Part shown: positions 30,001 to 38,993 of the stretch, one piece after another
Layout of the letters: each line of letters begins with the position of its first letter
Position numbering within the stretch: position 1 is the first letter of the stretch
Assembly: GCA_016712225.1 (NCBI GenBank)
Contig: JADJRL010000003.1
Coordinates: 248,001 to 312,000, forward strand
Direction of reading: 5' to 3'
From: Candidatus Defluviibacterium haderslevense
Lineage (GTDB): Bacteria; Bacteroidota; Bacteroidia; Chitinophagales; Saprospiraceae
DNA length: 64,000 nucleotides
Notes under the pieces: model-generated
Databases searched by the model: none
Seen by the model: the letters and a program-made list of their open reading frames with translations, nothing else
What the model was told of the DNA's origin: nothing
Program-made: the position numbers and the translations under genes

Positions 30001-30134
30001 ACATCGTAATGATCCGTTTTTGCAAACGATTTACTACTCGTGTTTAATGTGTAAGAAAATTTCAATGAATATGTTGGATCCTTAGGTCCCTTGATTTGTA
30101 ACACTCTACCTTTTGGATCATAGGTATAGGTCAT
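27021..30134 (-). CDS. Rhs/YD-repeat polymorphic toxin with metallopeptidase tip (5'-truncated)
   Basis: The 1037-aa frame is built of YD repeats (YTYDNLGQL, FNYDANGNV and many others) up to about residue 740. The Rhs core follows, with FFHPDHIGSS near 740, FTGKEVDEETGLYYFGARYYDPRI near 790 and the NPILYTDPDG boundary near 840. The variable C-terminal tip has HEFGH at 951-955, a zincin motif preceded by TTLLG, which resembles M91/NleD-type effector peptidases. No signal peptide is present. In-frame Rhs-like sequence continues upstream of the first Met for about 17 codons and then hits a stop near 30187, so the N-terminal part is missing. Expression and export are therefore doubtful. Confidence 0.85.
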   Translation of the reverse strand: MTYTYDPKGRVLQIKGPKDPTYSLKFSYTLNTSSKSFAKTDHYDVQNPSNDLQTVTIVNGLGQPVQIKKDIIKYDNGTFDEGVSISGIVTKDKFGRAIKQYHPKFATSMSYDFDSSPSATVTSETTFDEVDRPLTVKDADNTVSTISYDIADGALHTVTTIPQNASTNIVKESYTDLDKQVVKQKDNGKTTTFEFDAVGQILNVLDEDGNTTSSEYDLAGRRTQWIHPDAGTNTYTYDNLGQLMTMVTPNLAINSDEIIYKSDALGRIKSVTYPVYANSTPNINNVKYEYYPATTGGIDNNRGRLMLEQDATGLRKYEYGSQGEVVKDIRTIIAPGQDNKTYVHRFHYDTWNRIDTLIYPNKDTLLYKYDLGGNLNFMKAGIQVYIDSIGYDEFEQKVFCKYGNSTSQTYTYSTTLRRLSNLVSKDHSGTNMYNLSYTFDKIGNVDSIHNSAGIINEMGGTYYHKYTYDNFNRIATAHGSWTGDPSNTLGNKASNYTLEMAYENMHRITTKQQEHIRDASNVGENTYDNLFKYEDVNHPNAVTSIENQSNSEVEEFNYDANGNVLLHEFDNGDTKNMLWDEANMLKAIKISNAGSFQHYIYDANGERTLKGLGQYGIMDLNGLSQTVSTIGNYSQYVSGYMVMGSHYMVTNHYYSGTERIACKLVGSVDSSVDNSLELSGSEKAGLPDRQAEDLELVRTEFGFDTLIIEDTDPEEDDCEGNNDCPNVLYFFHPDHIGSSTFLTDEAGNPYQFILYLPFGEGMAEQKAGGYSTKYRFTGKEVDEETGLYYFGARYYDPRISLWYGVDPMTEKYPEWSPFNYTLNNPILYTDPDGREVIVTDEEGTKHIWTPGATYDAKKSAFVSKSFQAMNELTSDPKLATLKTPNANGNVILSFVGKDNPNVEIYNTDGISGASPEGTQIGWNPNLGIMVGGDLGNKNVKGEVSPTTLLGHEFGHAFLSRFDKKFADKLDAMDDRIGVLGGQGVDKNEHNVVQPLEVKIAKSRGEGQRNVIRETKSDKASMLKKYPNGNGDYFTKRK
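28493..28730 (-). repeat. Rhs segment duplicated at 25769-26006
   Basis: This part of the full Rhs gene is repeated as an orphan copy 2.7 kb away on the same strand, without gaps and with about 92 percent identity by hand count. Direct repeats of this size can support recombination that swaps or deletes the intervening toxin and immunity genes. Confidence 0.8.
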
Positions 30135-30185
30135 TTCATTTCCTGTGATATCCTTTGATAAGGTTATTACGCCAAATTTTACAAA

Positions 30186-30368
30186 TAATTAAGTACAACT
30201 CACAAGCAAGTATCTACGGTCGCTTCTCCCTCGATGTACGGCTGAGATGCTAATCCTCAATTAATGACTGTAGCAACTATTGAATTCGTTGTGGGGTTGA
30301 GACTATTGATGCCGCCTTTCTAACAAGATCAATAGCAGGGATGAGACAAATATTATTTGACCAACTTC
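30186..30368. other. Rhs breakpoint and intergenic block
   Basis: Rhs coding similarity ends abruptly near 30186. The next 180 nt, up to the channel gene, look richer in GC than the surroundings and have no ORF. A perfect inverted repeat CTATTGAT/ATCAATAG (30303-30310 and 30328-30335) encloses 17 nt. The block could be a mobile-element scar or a junction left by the deletion that removed the Rhs 5' part; no transposase or clear terminal repeats are visible. Confidence 0.35.
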
Positions 30369-32267
30369 CTACTCCTCCGCCAACACAATTATTCTATCAT
30401 CTTTGCCAAATTGTAATTCCTTCGATTTAGCAGGGTTTAAAACAATGCCATAAGCATGTTGACTATCATGCGCCCATTCAGATTTTCTATAACCTATAGC
30501 AATTTGACCTTTCCGCTTAGCACTTTCCAGAACGGTGTAAAAATTAACTTGTTCGCCTGCCTTAATATACTCACTCATAGGCTTCAAATAGATTTCACTA
30601 CCTGTTGCTGAAAATAAATCTTCAAAAACGCGCATTAAATATTTATTCTCAGAAATCTGCGCCATCAGTAGACTAATCAAATTATCACTAACGATAAAAT
30701 CATCAGCCTTGGTAACTTCAGCTAATTCCCGATTTCTCAAACTCAACATTTCGCTTACGATCTTCATGTCTTTTCCGGTTTCTTCTGAAATTCGGCGTAT
30801 GTGCAATAATGAAATTAAAGTATGAGCATCTGCATCTTCAAGTTCCATTTCATCTTTATAACTCAATAACTGGATACTATCAAAAGATGTTATATCCAAC
30901 CCATCGATAACTGATCGGGACGTGGTATCATCGTGTTGAAATTCCAAGCTAATATTCTTTAGGTTTGCAGATATTCTATTTATGGTATCTTGGACATAAT
31001 CATAATGTGATACTACTTTCATATATGAATTGGGACCCACATAATGATCCATTTCCTGAATAATGATGGCGGCACGCTCATTCCAACCCAATAATAAGAT
31101 CCGTTCAGCTTGAATTTGTTTTGAATGAATATCAACTATTGCTAGATCATTGATTGCATAATTTGGATTTGTGGTTGTTGATATCGTATCATCATCTTCA
31201 GAAATGGCTATCAATTGATCTCCTTGTTGAATGACATAATCCATCGGCGGATTTATTTTAACCTGTTCATTTTTATATTGTAGGCCAATGACCAATGAAT
31301 CTTCATAATTAAAAATAACTTCTCCAAAAGTTTTTCCAATTAAACTGTTCTCATGTTTAAAATAGATTTCATCTCCATTAAAATCCAATAATTCTGTAAG
31401 AACAATACTTAATCCACTTTGTCGGGAAGTTTGCACCATAATCCTTCCTATAATGTCATCGGTTAAAATTAATTCAACTTCATCTTTACCGACCATTCTT
31501 GCCACTTCCAGATTTTTTTTATCCTTTATTTCGGCGACAATGTGGTATGGCGTCGACCGTCGATCGGGACTATTGGTAAGTGCTAAAATGGTTTTAATAA
31601 CCAAAGGGTCAGAATTACCACTATCCATAGCTAAAACAATGATAGCCTTTGATTCTAATGGATTTGAAATCGCTAAATCCGTCAAGTCATTTGGGATTCC
31701 TCTCCTACATATTATTTTTGTATTTTTAAAGTCATCCATTTTATTTCTGATCTCGTCTTCCATCTCGACCTTATCTTTATCTGCTAAAATGACAATACAA
31801 GCGTTTTTCTTATTTTCATTTGCAAGAATCAGTTCGGATAGTATTGGAAAAATTTTTGTGGACCATCCTAAAATAAGAATATGATTGGATTCGATAACAA
31901 AACTTTTTCCTTTCCGCAATTCATCCAACATACCTTCTATACCGCTAGACAAAACACCAATTAAAGTGGAAATAATAAAAATACCACCTAGCGTAACAAT
32001 AAAGGCTACAATACGAAATCCCCAACCAGCATCTCCGCCCATAGTTCCAGAATCCAGTGTCCGCATTAAACTTTGCCAGACTCCTTCAATAAAATTCATA
32101 GGCTCAGATCCTTCTGGTGTAATTTGAAAAAGTGCCAACACGGCACCTGCTGTGACCACAACAACGCATGACAATATGGCCAATAATGCAATCATAGCTA
32201 TTGGTCCCTTGCTCATTAATTGATCAAATTTGTAACGGATTCTTTGACTAAAAGAAATTGGTTTCAT
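30369..32267 (-). CDS. CASTOR/POLLUX-like ion channel with RCK domains
   Basis: The 632-aa protein has two membrane helices, at about 22-46 and 84-106. Between them a pore-like segment (GVWQSLMRTLDSGTMGGDAGW) resembles CASTOR/POLLUX channels. Two large cytoplasmic RCK/TrkA-N-like halves follow: ILILGWSTKIFPILSELI near 129 and ILLLGWNERAAIIIQEMD near 395. Plant members conduct cations at the nuclear envelope, and bacterial homologues are inferred to be nucleotide- or Ca-gated cation channels. The gene is complete and alone. The canonical K-channel GYG filter is absent, as expected for this family. Confidence 0.88.
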   Translation of the reverse strand: MKPISFSQRIRYKFDQLMSKGPIAMIALLAILSCVVVVTAGAVLALFQITPEGSEPMNFIEGVWQSLMRTLDSGTMGGDAGWGFRIVAFIVTLGGIFIISTLIGVLSSGIEGMLDELRKGKSFVIESNHILILGWSTKIFPILSELILANENKKNACIVILADKDKVEMEDEIRNKMDDFKNTKIICRRGIPNDLTDLAISNPLESKAIIVLAMDSGNSDPLVIKTILALTNSPDRRSTPYHIVAEIKDKKNLEVARMVGKDEVELILTDDIIGRIMVQTSRQSGLSIVLTELLDFNGDEIYFKHENSLIGKTFGEVIFNYEDSLVIGLQYKNEQVKINPPMDYVIQQGDQLIAISEDDDTISTTTNPNYAINDLAIVDIHSKQIQAERILLLGWNERAAIIIQEMDHYVGPNSYMKVVSHYDYVQDTINRISANLKNISLEFQHDDTTSRSVIDGLDITSFDSIQLLSYKDEMELEDADAHTLISLLHIRRISEETGKDMKIVSEMLSLRNRELAEVTKADDFIVSDNLISLLMAQISENKYLMRVFEDLFSATGSEIYLKPMSEYIKAGEQVNFYTVLESAKRKGQIAIGYRKSEWAHDSQHAYGIVLNPAKSKELQFGKDDRIIVLAEE

Positions 32268-32432
32268 TTTAATTGTTAGTTTGTTTTATTTAATTTTGAA
32301 TGAAAAAAATTTGACAACAACTTATTTTTTTATATCCCGATATGGTCTTTTATGGCACCTTCTATTTTTTGTTCCGTTATAATCAGATACCCATAAATAA
32401 TTTTCAATATAATACTTTTATTAAAAATTCAA

Positions 32433-32849
32433 TTACAATCTAATTCGAGTATACACCGTAGTATCGAGTAATAAAGTATCACCCAATATTGCCATTTTAT
32501 ATGTAACCAATCTATTCAAATCAACACGATCCAAGGTCAATTGATCTTGTTTCAGTTTCCAACTACCCTGCCACATCGTAGCTTCAGCATCAGGACCTTG
32601 TATATGCAATCTGCCATCTGTGAAAAAATCAAAAGTGATGTTGTTAGATTTTGTTGCCCATCCATAGGTACCTTCGATAGAATATAAAAAGAGTTTCAAT
32701 TCAACTTCATTTAATTCAGGGTCCACTTTTACAATAATTGAAGTATCCATTTTGACATCTTCAGTGCTGACTTGCTTTGGCGAATTGCTTGTGCATGATA
32801 CAGTGAAGTACACAAACGTAATTGAGATAAGCCTGATAATAAAATTCAT
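32433..32849 (-). CDS. hypothetical lipoprotein
   Basis: The 138-aa protein has a signal peptide with a lipobox-like FTVSC (Cys19). The mature domain contains GTYGWATKSNNITFDFFTDGRLHIQ and MWQGSWKLKQDQLTLD, the pattern of a small lipocalin-like beta-barrel (Lipocalin_4/5-type) common among Bacteroidota lipoproteins. No ligand is evident. It is on the same strand as its neighbours but separated by more than 150 nt on both sides. Confidence 0.65.
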   Translation of the reverse strand: MNFIIRLISITFVYFTVSCTSNSPKQVSTEDVKMDTSIIVKVDPELNEVELKLFLYSIEGTYGWATKSNNITFDFFTDGRLHIQGPDAEATMWQGSWKLKQDQLTLDRVDLNRLVTYKMAILGDTLLLDTTVYTRIRL

Positions 32850-33009
32850 TTTAACAATTATTTTGAATTGAATATTTAATTGAATTAATCTTGAATTTTA
32901 CATTCTGTAAGCCCATTTTTTACCAATAGATTTGATTCTCTTATTTAAAGAAATTGAATTGTTTATTTAAGATAAGTAAATGGTCATTTTGAAATTTGTG
33001 TTTATTAAT

Positions 33010-33438
33010 TTAATTTTTCATTTCTTCAACTGGTAAATACACAGGATCCAATATGGTGAATTCTTTCATAATAAAAAAGTCACTTCCTTTAGTGTTATTG
33101 TGCTCAAAAATAAGTTGATGCTTTTTTATTAGTTGTTTTAATTTAGAATTCCTTTCATGTTGATTTAAATGCAAATAAGCAGAATAACTATGATCCTTTG
33201 ATCTATTAATAAGTCCGGAATAATCATTATAATATACAGCATTAAACAAAGTATCAGGACTATTCCACTTGATCTGCCAATAGAATTCCTGATTAGGTTC
33301 ACCCGGAATGATTTTTTGTAAAGTCACCTGTTGCAAATCCAATTGTGCATAAACCAATTTAGATTTTGAACAATAACAACTACTTATAATTAAAGATCCG
33401 AGGGCTATAATAAATGCCCATTTATATACACTCAACAT
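33010..33438 (-). CDS. hypothetical lipoprotein
   Basis: The 142-aa protein opens with a hydrophobic signal ending in a lipobox-like IISSC (Cys21), with a second Cys two residues on. The rest is a short domain of unknown family. The start lies 5 nt after the stop of the 1068-aa sortilin-type gene on the same strand, so it is the second gene of that operon and may assist or be surface-exposed with that protein. Confidence 0.65.
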   Translation of the reverse strand: MLSVYKWAFIIALGSLIISSCYCSKSKLVYAQLDLQQVTLQKIIPGEPNQEFYWQIKWNSPDTLFNAVYYNDYSGLINRSKDHSYSAYLHLNQHERNSKLKQLIKKHQLIFEHNNTKGSDFFIMKEFTILDPVYLPVEEMKN

Positions 33439-33443
33439 CTTGG

Positions 33444-36400
33444 TTATTGGTGAATCATTAATTTTGTTCTATATTGATACCCATTGGTATTTATGGTTAG
33501 AAAATAGATTCCGGATTTTAAATTCACCTGTAGATCATTTGTATGTGTATGAAGTTGGGTCATAAATAATTCTTTTCCCTCCATAGAGTGAATTTTTAAT
33601 ATGGATTTGTCAAGTGAATTTCCAGAATGAATTTCAAAAGTTCCGGAATTAGGATTGGGCCAAATGGTAATATCATCATAAACGATTTGATCTTTAGTAG
33701 CAACCACTATAAGTTGATAACAATCAGAAATGATAGTACAGGCATTTCTCTTGATTTCAACAGCATAGTTTCCGGATTGATTTAGTGTGAGATTGCGTTG
33801 GGTCTGACCAGGAATAATCGCAAATTGATTATTGCAATCCAACCATTGATAGGAACTAGCATTAGCTTCTTCTGCTTTTAAAGTATTGTTCTCATAGATA
33901 ACTGTAGGGATTGGATCTTGATCTATAGTTATTCGGTAATTGATTATACTGTCACATCCATACTGATCTTGATAAGTTCTTTTATAAGTTCCTGATGTAT
34001 TGATAGTATCATTCTGTATTACATATGAATTGCAAGCCCTAATATTCACATTAGCTGTAGAACTTTTGCACGCGCCCTGTTTGTACATGTAAGTATAAGT
34101 CTCCGTGGTATCCTTTTCTTCTCCTATGGCATAAACTTTGAAATAAACGGGTTGATTCACGGCATTAGGTGGAATTGCTGCAATCGTATTCCATAAATTA
34201 TTGGAATATGTAAGTTCTATTCTCTGATCTAATGATTTAGTATCATGGGACCACAGTAAATAGACTTGAGTTAAATTTTTTGAATATTCTATATCAGCCA
34301 TTATTTTCATGGGTTCATTTCTTGGAACTAATCCAGTAGTTGTAAGTTTAAAGCTAGGAAGTACCGTATTAATTTTTGGATAGGATAGTCTGTCGATTAA
34401 GTCCACTTCCCATAATCCTCTGCCCCAGGTTGCCGCCTTCAAGGTATTAGATCCATTATGAATTTCCAAATCTCTTACAGTTGCATTGGGCAATAGCTCA
34501 TTGTATAATCGCCAGGTGGTATCAGACATAGCTTTTACAAATAAACCAATCTCTGCACCTACATAAATATTTCGGTTTCTAGTGTGATCTATTGCTAAAG
34601 TTCTAATGGGCATGTTTCCCAAATTTGCCGTGATGTTAGTCCAGGTACGCCCAAGATTGTGAGAAATATAAATTTTCTTATTATCGGCTTCATATCGTTC
34701 AAAACAAACTAAAATAGTCGAATCCACATTGGGATCGAATATCACATCTGCAATGGCATATGAAGGAAGACCATTGAATATAGATTTCCAGGTCAAACCT
34801 TTGTCAGTACTCAAATTTAATCTTGCATTTTGAGCTACAACCATGATGTCACTGTTATTTTCTGCAATGGCAGCATGTCTAATGACACCTATATTTGGAT
34901 TACTCAAATATTTCCAACTTCCTTCTTCTCCAAATCGATTGCTTATAAATACACTATCTGAAAAATGGTAAACATTCATATGATCTGATGGATCCATAAC
35001 TAAAGGGGCAATCCAATCTGCTTGTGTACTTCCCGATTGAGGATTTGAAGATCCAAGACGAGTTTCCCCACCATCCAGTGTCAATACTCTGGATCCATAT
35101 TGCCAACTGCCCATCATGATACTTTTTTCTAAAGGATGCACTACAGCTTCCATTCCATCTCCTCCGTTCCATTCCAGCCAACCTTCTTCATCGAGTATAC
35201 TTGTGCCATTATCCTGAGATCCACCTATATGTATGTTACGATCGGATTGGCTGATTCCAATTCTATAAAATTCCCGCACTCCGGTCCCATTATTTAATCG
35301 CTCCCATGTAGCTCCGTTGTCGTAACTTCTGGATAAATAGCCATCTGTTCCAATATAAAAAACACCATCAATACATTTTGCAGCACGTAAGTCAGCATGA
35401 GTATAGGTATCATCAGGTTCTACGGTGTTCCATCGATTAATTTCAACAAAATTAAGTCCACCATTACTTGATCCTTCTAAATTTAAATATCCTGAAACCA
35501 TGTGTAAGGTATCTTGATCAGAAATGGCAAAATTCCCGATACTATTATTTGACATAGCACCAATCTTTTCAAACACCAATCCTTTGTTTACAGATTTATA
35601 AATAAATTTATCATTGGTACTTGCGAAATATAGATTATTGGGTTGAGCAGGAGTAACATCAATGTAGCCAGCAATATTTTTACTCAAGTCAAATCCTGGC
35701 ATAGGAGCTGATTGAAAAAATGTTTTACCCGCATTTATCGAAAGTGTAATTGTACCTTTAACACTCGGCGTGGTATTCATTAAATACATAGCGTTGGAAT
35801 CCGTAGGATGAAATGCTATTTCAGTAATATTTGCTCCTGATAGCAACAAAGTCTGAGTTTTTAAATTATCAGTGGACCTGTAGAGTCCTTTGTTTGTTCC
35901 AATAAAAACCAAATCTTTAATCAATGGATGATATCGAATCACATTTACAGCCACATTAGTTCCCAAGCCACCAAAACCATTTGATGGATTTAATATTGTT
36001 GCTTCCCATTTGAGTCCTGAATCAATACTTCGATAAATGCCATGAGAATATCCGTTAGCCGCATTTCGAACATTGATCAAAATTTCATTAAACCGGTCAG
36101 GAACAGCAGCCATAGTATTCACACCGGTTGCAGTCAGAAAATCTGTGGTATTCAACCAATGCTTTCCGCCATCTAAGGTTTTCCAAAATCCGCCACTTCG
36201 TGAACCTAAATAGATTTCATCTGTATTGGATCTATTGACTTCAAAGCATTCTATTCTTCCAATACCGGGGTTGTACCCTTCAGTTATCCGATCAGCACTG
36301 TAGGGTCCCAGATCCTTCCATGCCAGATTAACTGAACGATAAGGCTGGTTCTTTTTAAACGACTGAAATATTTTTGCACCTAGGAGCGGATCGACATGCT

Positions 36401-36650
36401 GACGATTTCCATCTGGAAAATATTTACCCTCATTTTCACTCTTCCAACGCATGAATTCATTCCATCCCGAACCTTTTTTAAACCGATCTATAGTTGAGAA
36501 ATACTGCTCAGCCATATCACAAACTTCATAGAAATTAATATTGGCATCGTACATGGCTTGTTTGTAGGCTTCTTGACCATAAGAATATCCTATGAAGATC
36601 AAAAAAAATAGTCCGACCAATTTACACTTCATATTTTCACGAATCATCAT
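33444..36650 (-). CDS. sortilin/BNR-repeat secreted protein with T9SS sorting domain
   Basis: The 1068-aa protein has a signal peptide (IFIGYSYGQ); the ATG at 36632 is an equally good start. Residues about 25-85 are a leader typical of these proteins (EQYFSTIDRFKKGSGWNEFMRWK). Residues about 100-740 carry many Asp-box/BNR-type turns, such as TLDGGKHWLN, SIDSGLKWEA, SYDNGATWERL, STDKGLTWKS and SHNLGRTWTN. This predicts one or two VPS10/sortilin-like propellers. An Ig-like part with paired Cys (about 870-990) and a sorting domain (WPNPNSGTFEI) complete it. It is probably a large surface protein; no peptidase motif was found. Confidence 0.87.
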   Translation of the reverse strand: MMIRENMKCKLVGLFFLIFIGYSYGQEAYKQAMYDANINFYEVCDMAEQYFSTIDRFKKGSGWNEFMRWKSENEGKYFPDGNRQHVDPLLGAKIFQSFKKNQPYRSVNLAWKDLGPYSADRITEGYNPGIGRIECFEVNRSNTDEIYLGSRSGGFWKTLDGGKHWLNTTDFLTATGVNTMAAVPDRFNEILINVRNAANGYSHGIYRSIDSGLKWEATILNPSNGFGGLGTNVAVNVIRYHPLIKDLVFIGTNKGLYRSTDNLKTQTLLLSGANITEIAFHPTDSNAMYLMNTTPSVKGTITLSINAGKTFFQSAPMPGFDLSKNIAGYIDVTPAQPNNLYFASTNDKFIYKSVNKGLVFEKIGAMSNNSIGNFAISDQDTLHMVSGYLNLEGSSNGGLNFVEINRWNTVEPDDTYTHADLRAAKCIDGVFYIGTDGYLSRSYDNGATWERLNNGTGVREFYRIGISQSDRNIHIGGSQDNGTSILDEEGWLEWNGGDGMEAVVHPLEKSIMMGSWQYGSRVLTLDGGETRLGSSNPQSGSTQADWIAPLVMDPSDHMNVYHFSDSVFISNRFGEEGSWKYLSNPNIGVIRHAAIAENNSDIMVVAQNARLNLSTDKGLTWKSIFNGLPSYAIADVIFDPNVDSTILVCFERYEADNKKIYISHNLGRTWTNITANLGNMPIRTLAIDHTRNRNIYVGAEIGLFVKAMSDTTWRLYNELLPNATVRDLEIHNGSNTLKAATWGRGLWEVDLIDRLSYPKINTVLPSFKLTTTGLVPRNEPMKIMADIEYSKNLTQVYLLWSHDTKSLDQRIELTYSNNLWNTIAAIPPNAVNQPVYFKVYAIGEEKDTTETYTYMYKQGACKSSTANVNIRACNSYVIQNDTINTSGTYKRTYQDQYGCDSIINYRITIDQDPIPTVIYENNTLKAEEANASSYQWLDCNNQFAIIPGQTQRNLTLNQSGNYAVEIKRNACTIISDCYQLIVVATKDQIVYDDITIWPNPNSGTFEIHSGNSLDKSILKIHSMEGKELFMTQLHTHTNDLQVNLKSGIYFLTINTNGYQYRTKLMIHQ

Positions 36651-36839
36651 TTATCTATTTTGTGCGCTAAGATAGGTCAAATTATTACCTTATATCAGCC
36701 TTTATCCATTTTTGAAATAAAAAGTCAGAATCTGAATGATAAATTTAGAAGATTATTTTAGAGTAAAACAATGAAATGAAATGAAATAAATCAATTCATA
36801 ATTAAATAAAATCGATTCAATTCATTTTAACAATAGACT

Positions 36840-38291
36840 TTATTTATTTTCTGGCAAAATTAAATAATCAGGAATTTCAATAGGTGATCTCGTTTCTAAA
36901 TTGGAATTAAACATATCCGTCTGCAGTCTCCATTTATTTTTTTCTTTTCGATAAATGGCTATAAATTTACCGATATCAAGAATTTCCATCTGTGCATTCT
37001 TCATCACATATTTACCCTGAGAAATTAAAAGATCACCCGACTGTTCGATATCTATTAATTGCAATTCTAGTTTATGCAAGCCTCTCAATGAGACGGTCCT
37101 CCAAAAAGTAGCAATAGCCTCACGTCCCATCACTGGAGGTGCTCCAGGCGGATATATTACTCCCGCCGAAATATAAACATTGGCTACACTATCCCATTTC
37201 TGGTTGTTGATTAATCGAACCAACTCATTTTCAACTTCAATGACTTGTACTCTTGATTTAATGTATGTTGTACCTTTATTATCCATAGGCAAAATGACCC
37301 CTGAACCTCGATATTCAATGGTTGTGTCATTCGGCCATTTGTTGATTAAAAATTGTTCTACGGCAGAAAAAAACGCTTCAGGTTCGTCAATGTGTGGCAT
37401 ATGTGCTGAAGCTTTAAATTTCAATAATTTACTGTTAGAAAAACTGTTACTCCATTGTTGAAATGATTCATAAGGAATTTCATCTTTCTCACCGCCAAAT
37501 ATCAATACTCGAGATTTTACTTTTGTTAATCGACTAGCAATATCCCAATTACCCATTGATTTGAGGAGATAATAACTAAACGGACTTAATAAATTGGCTT
37601 GATTACAATTACATATATTACCCCATGCATTTCTGGCTTGAGCATAGGTCGGAAATTGACCTCGCGCCCATAAAGCATAATAATCCCAACATGCTTTTAT
37701 AGAATCTACTGGTGATGACCGGTATTTTTTTCGATTTTGCCTTAGAATAAATAATGATGTGCTATCATGTTTTTTATCTGTATTATAATTAGCCATCCAC
37801 GAGGCTGACAGCGGCAATGGAGATATTAAAATCATAGATTGCGTGCGCTCTGGGTAGAGACTGGCATAATACCCACAAATAAGACCTCCTGTGGAATGTC
37901 CAAGTAAATTGATCTTTTGTATTCGAAAATGTTTGCGGATGGTTTCAATATCTTGAATGGTTCTTTGAATGTTATATCTTGCTGTATCCTCAATGATTGA
38001 CGAATAACCTGCCCCAGCTTGATCAAAAAACAGCAAGGTATGATGTGCTGCAAGTGGAGTAAGATCCGGAATGAGATAACTAGAACCGAAACTAGTTCCT
38101 CCATGAATCACCAGAAGGGTATCCTTCCCTTCACCCAAAATTTGATAATGCAATCTAACATAATCATTGGTTTGAATAAAACCCTCTGATTTTTTCAAAC
38201 GAATGGTTTGTCCAAATGAAATATCAATATAAAATACAATTAGGCATAAACAACTCAAAACTTTGAATATGATGGAATAATACATTTTCAT
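36840..38291 (-). CDS. secreted alpha/beta hydrolase fused to an NTF2-like domain
   Basis: The 483-aa protein has a signal peptide ending SFGQ (about residue 28). An alpha/beta hydrolase domain spans about 35-320, with HGGTSFGSS as the oxyanion loop, GHSTGG with Ser133 as nucleophile, an Asp in GGEKDEIP and the His of SAHMPHIDEP. A second domain, about 350-470, contains VYISAGVIYPPGAPPVMGREAIATFW, the pattern of DUF4440/SnoaL-like NTF2 folds. The fusion is complete and in frame. Family hydrolases act on peptides or esters; the substrate is unknown and the export signal implies a periplasmic role. Confidence 0.82.
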   Translation of the reverse strand: MKMYYSIIFKVLSCLCLIVFYIDISFGQTIRLKKSEGFIQTNDYVRLHYQILGEGKDTLLVIHGGTSFGSSYLIPDLTPLAAHHTLLFFDQAGAGYSSIIEDTARYNIQRTIQDIETIRKHFRIQKINLLGHSTGGLICGYYASLYPERTQSMILISPLPLSASWMANYNTDKKHDSTSLFILRQNRKKYRSSPVDSIKACWDYYALWARGQFPTYAQARNAWGNICNCNQANLLSPFSYYLLKSMGNWDIASRLTKVKSRVLIFGGEKDEIPYESFQQWSNSFSNSKLLKFKASAHMPHIDEPEAFFSAVEQFLINKWPNDTTIEYRGSGVILPMDNKGTTYIKSRVQVIEVENELVRLINNQKWDSVANVYISAGVIYPPGAPPVMGREAIATFWRTVSLRGLHKLELQLIDIEQSGDLLISQGKYVMKNAQMEILDIGKFIAIYRKEKNKWRLQTDMFNSNLETRSPIEIPDYLILPENK

Positions 38292-38453
38292 TTGGGGATT
38301 TTTGATAAATGGATGGATCGATAAAAAATAAAAATTCCTTTCGAAAAGTGACTCAATATATAAGTTAATTCACTTTTATTTAAAAAAATTTATACCTTAT
38401 GGGTTCTAAATATAATAGTACCTTAGTGGCAAATAATCCACATCCTTAAATTT

Positions 38454-38858
38454 ATGAAATATCTTCCACTCTTTATTAGTTTGCTACTTTTGAGCTTAGT
38501 ATCATGCCATTCCAGTAAAAAATCTATAAACAAAAAATCAAACGTTGAAGATTTTGAATCCTTCTATACAAAATTTCACAAAGATGAATCATTCCAAATG
38601 TCCCGGATTAAATTTCCATTACAAGGCAAGATGGTTGATGAATCGGGTGATACCAAATGGTCCAAACAAAATTGGCTCATGATGAAAGTTAAAATCTATG
38701 ACATTGACAAAAAAAAATATAAAGTAGAATATAAAAAATCAAAATCCACTTTCTATCAAAAATTCTGGATCGAAGGTTCTGGCTTTGGTGCTGAGTACCG
38801 CTTTGAATTATTGAATAATAAATGGTACCTGGTGTATGCCCTGGACCAGAACTTATAA
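38454..38858 (+). CDS. hypothetical lipoprotein
   Basis: The 134-aa protein has a clear lipoprotein signal (LLLLSLVSC, Cys19). The mature domain has SFQMSRIKFPLQGKMVDE early and YRFELLNNKWYLVYALDQNL at the end. That pattern, with a DUF4348-like closing WYLV, is common in small Bacteroidota lipoproteins, but I would not assign the family. It is a lone plus-strand gene within a minus-strand region. Confidence 0.7.
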   Translation: MKYLPLFISLLLLSLVSCHSSKKSINKKSNVEDFESFYTKFHKDESFQMSRIKFPLQGKMVDESGDTKWSKQNWLMMKVKIYDIDKKKYKVEYKKSKSTFYQKFWIEGSGFGAEYRFELLNNKWYLVYALDQNL

Positions 38859-38993
38859 TTTTAAATCCAATTTGTAAACTTCCTTTAAGCGTTAACGTAT
38901 TATCTTGGTTTCCCGAAATTCAATAATGAATTAAAATCTTAAAAATTCCAAAAACATTGGGTTATGGAATTTAACAAATTAATTACTTAAATA

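Noticed and set aside
31453..31884. 143-codon ORF opposite the channel gene
   Set aside because: Antisense shadow of a well-supported CASTOR/POLLUX-like gene; low complexity and no signal or motif.
36770..36790. ATGAA microsatellite-like run
   Set aside because: A few units of simple sequence in an intergenic gap; not long enough to suggest phase variation.
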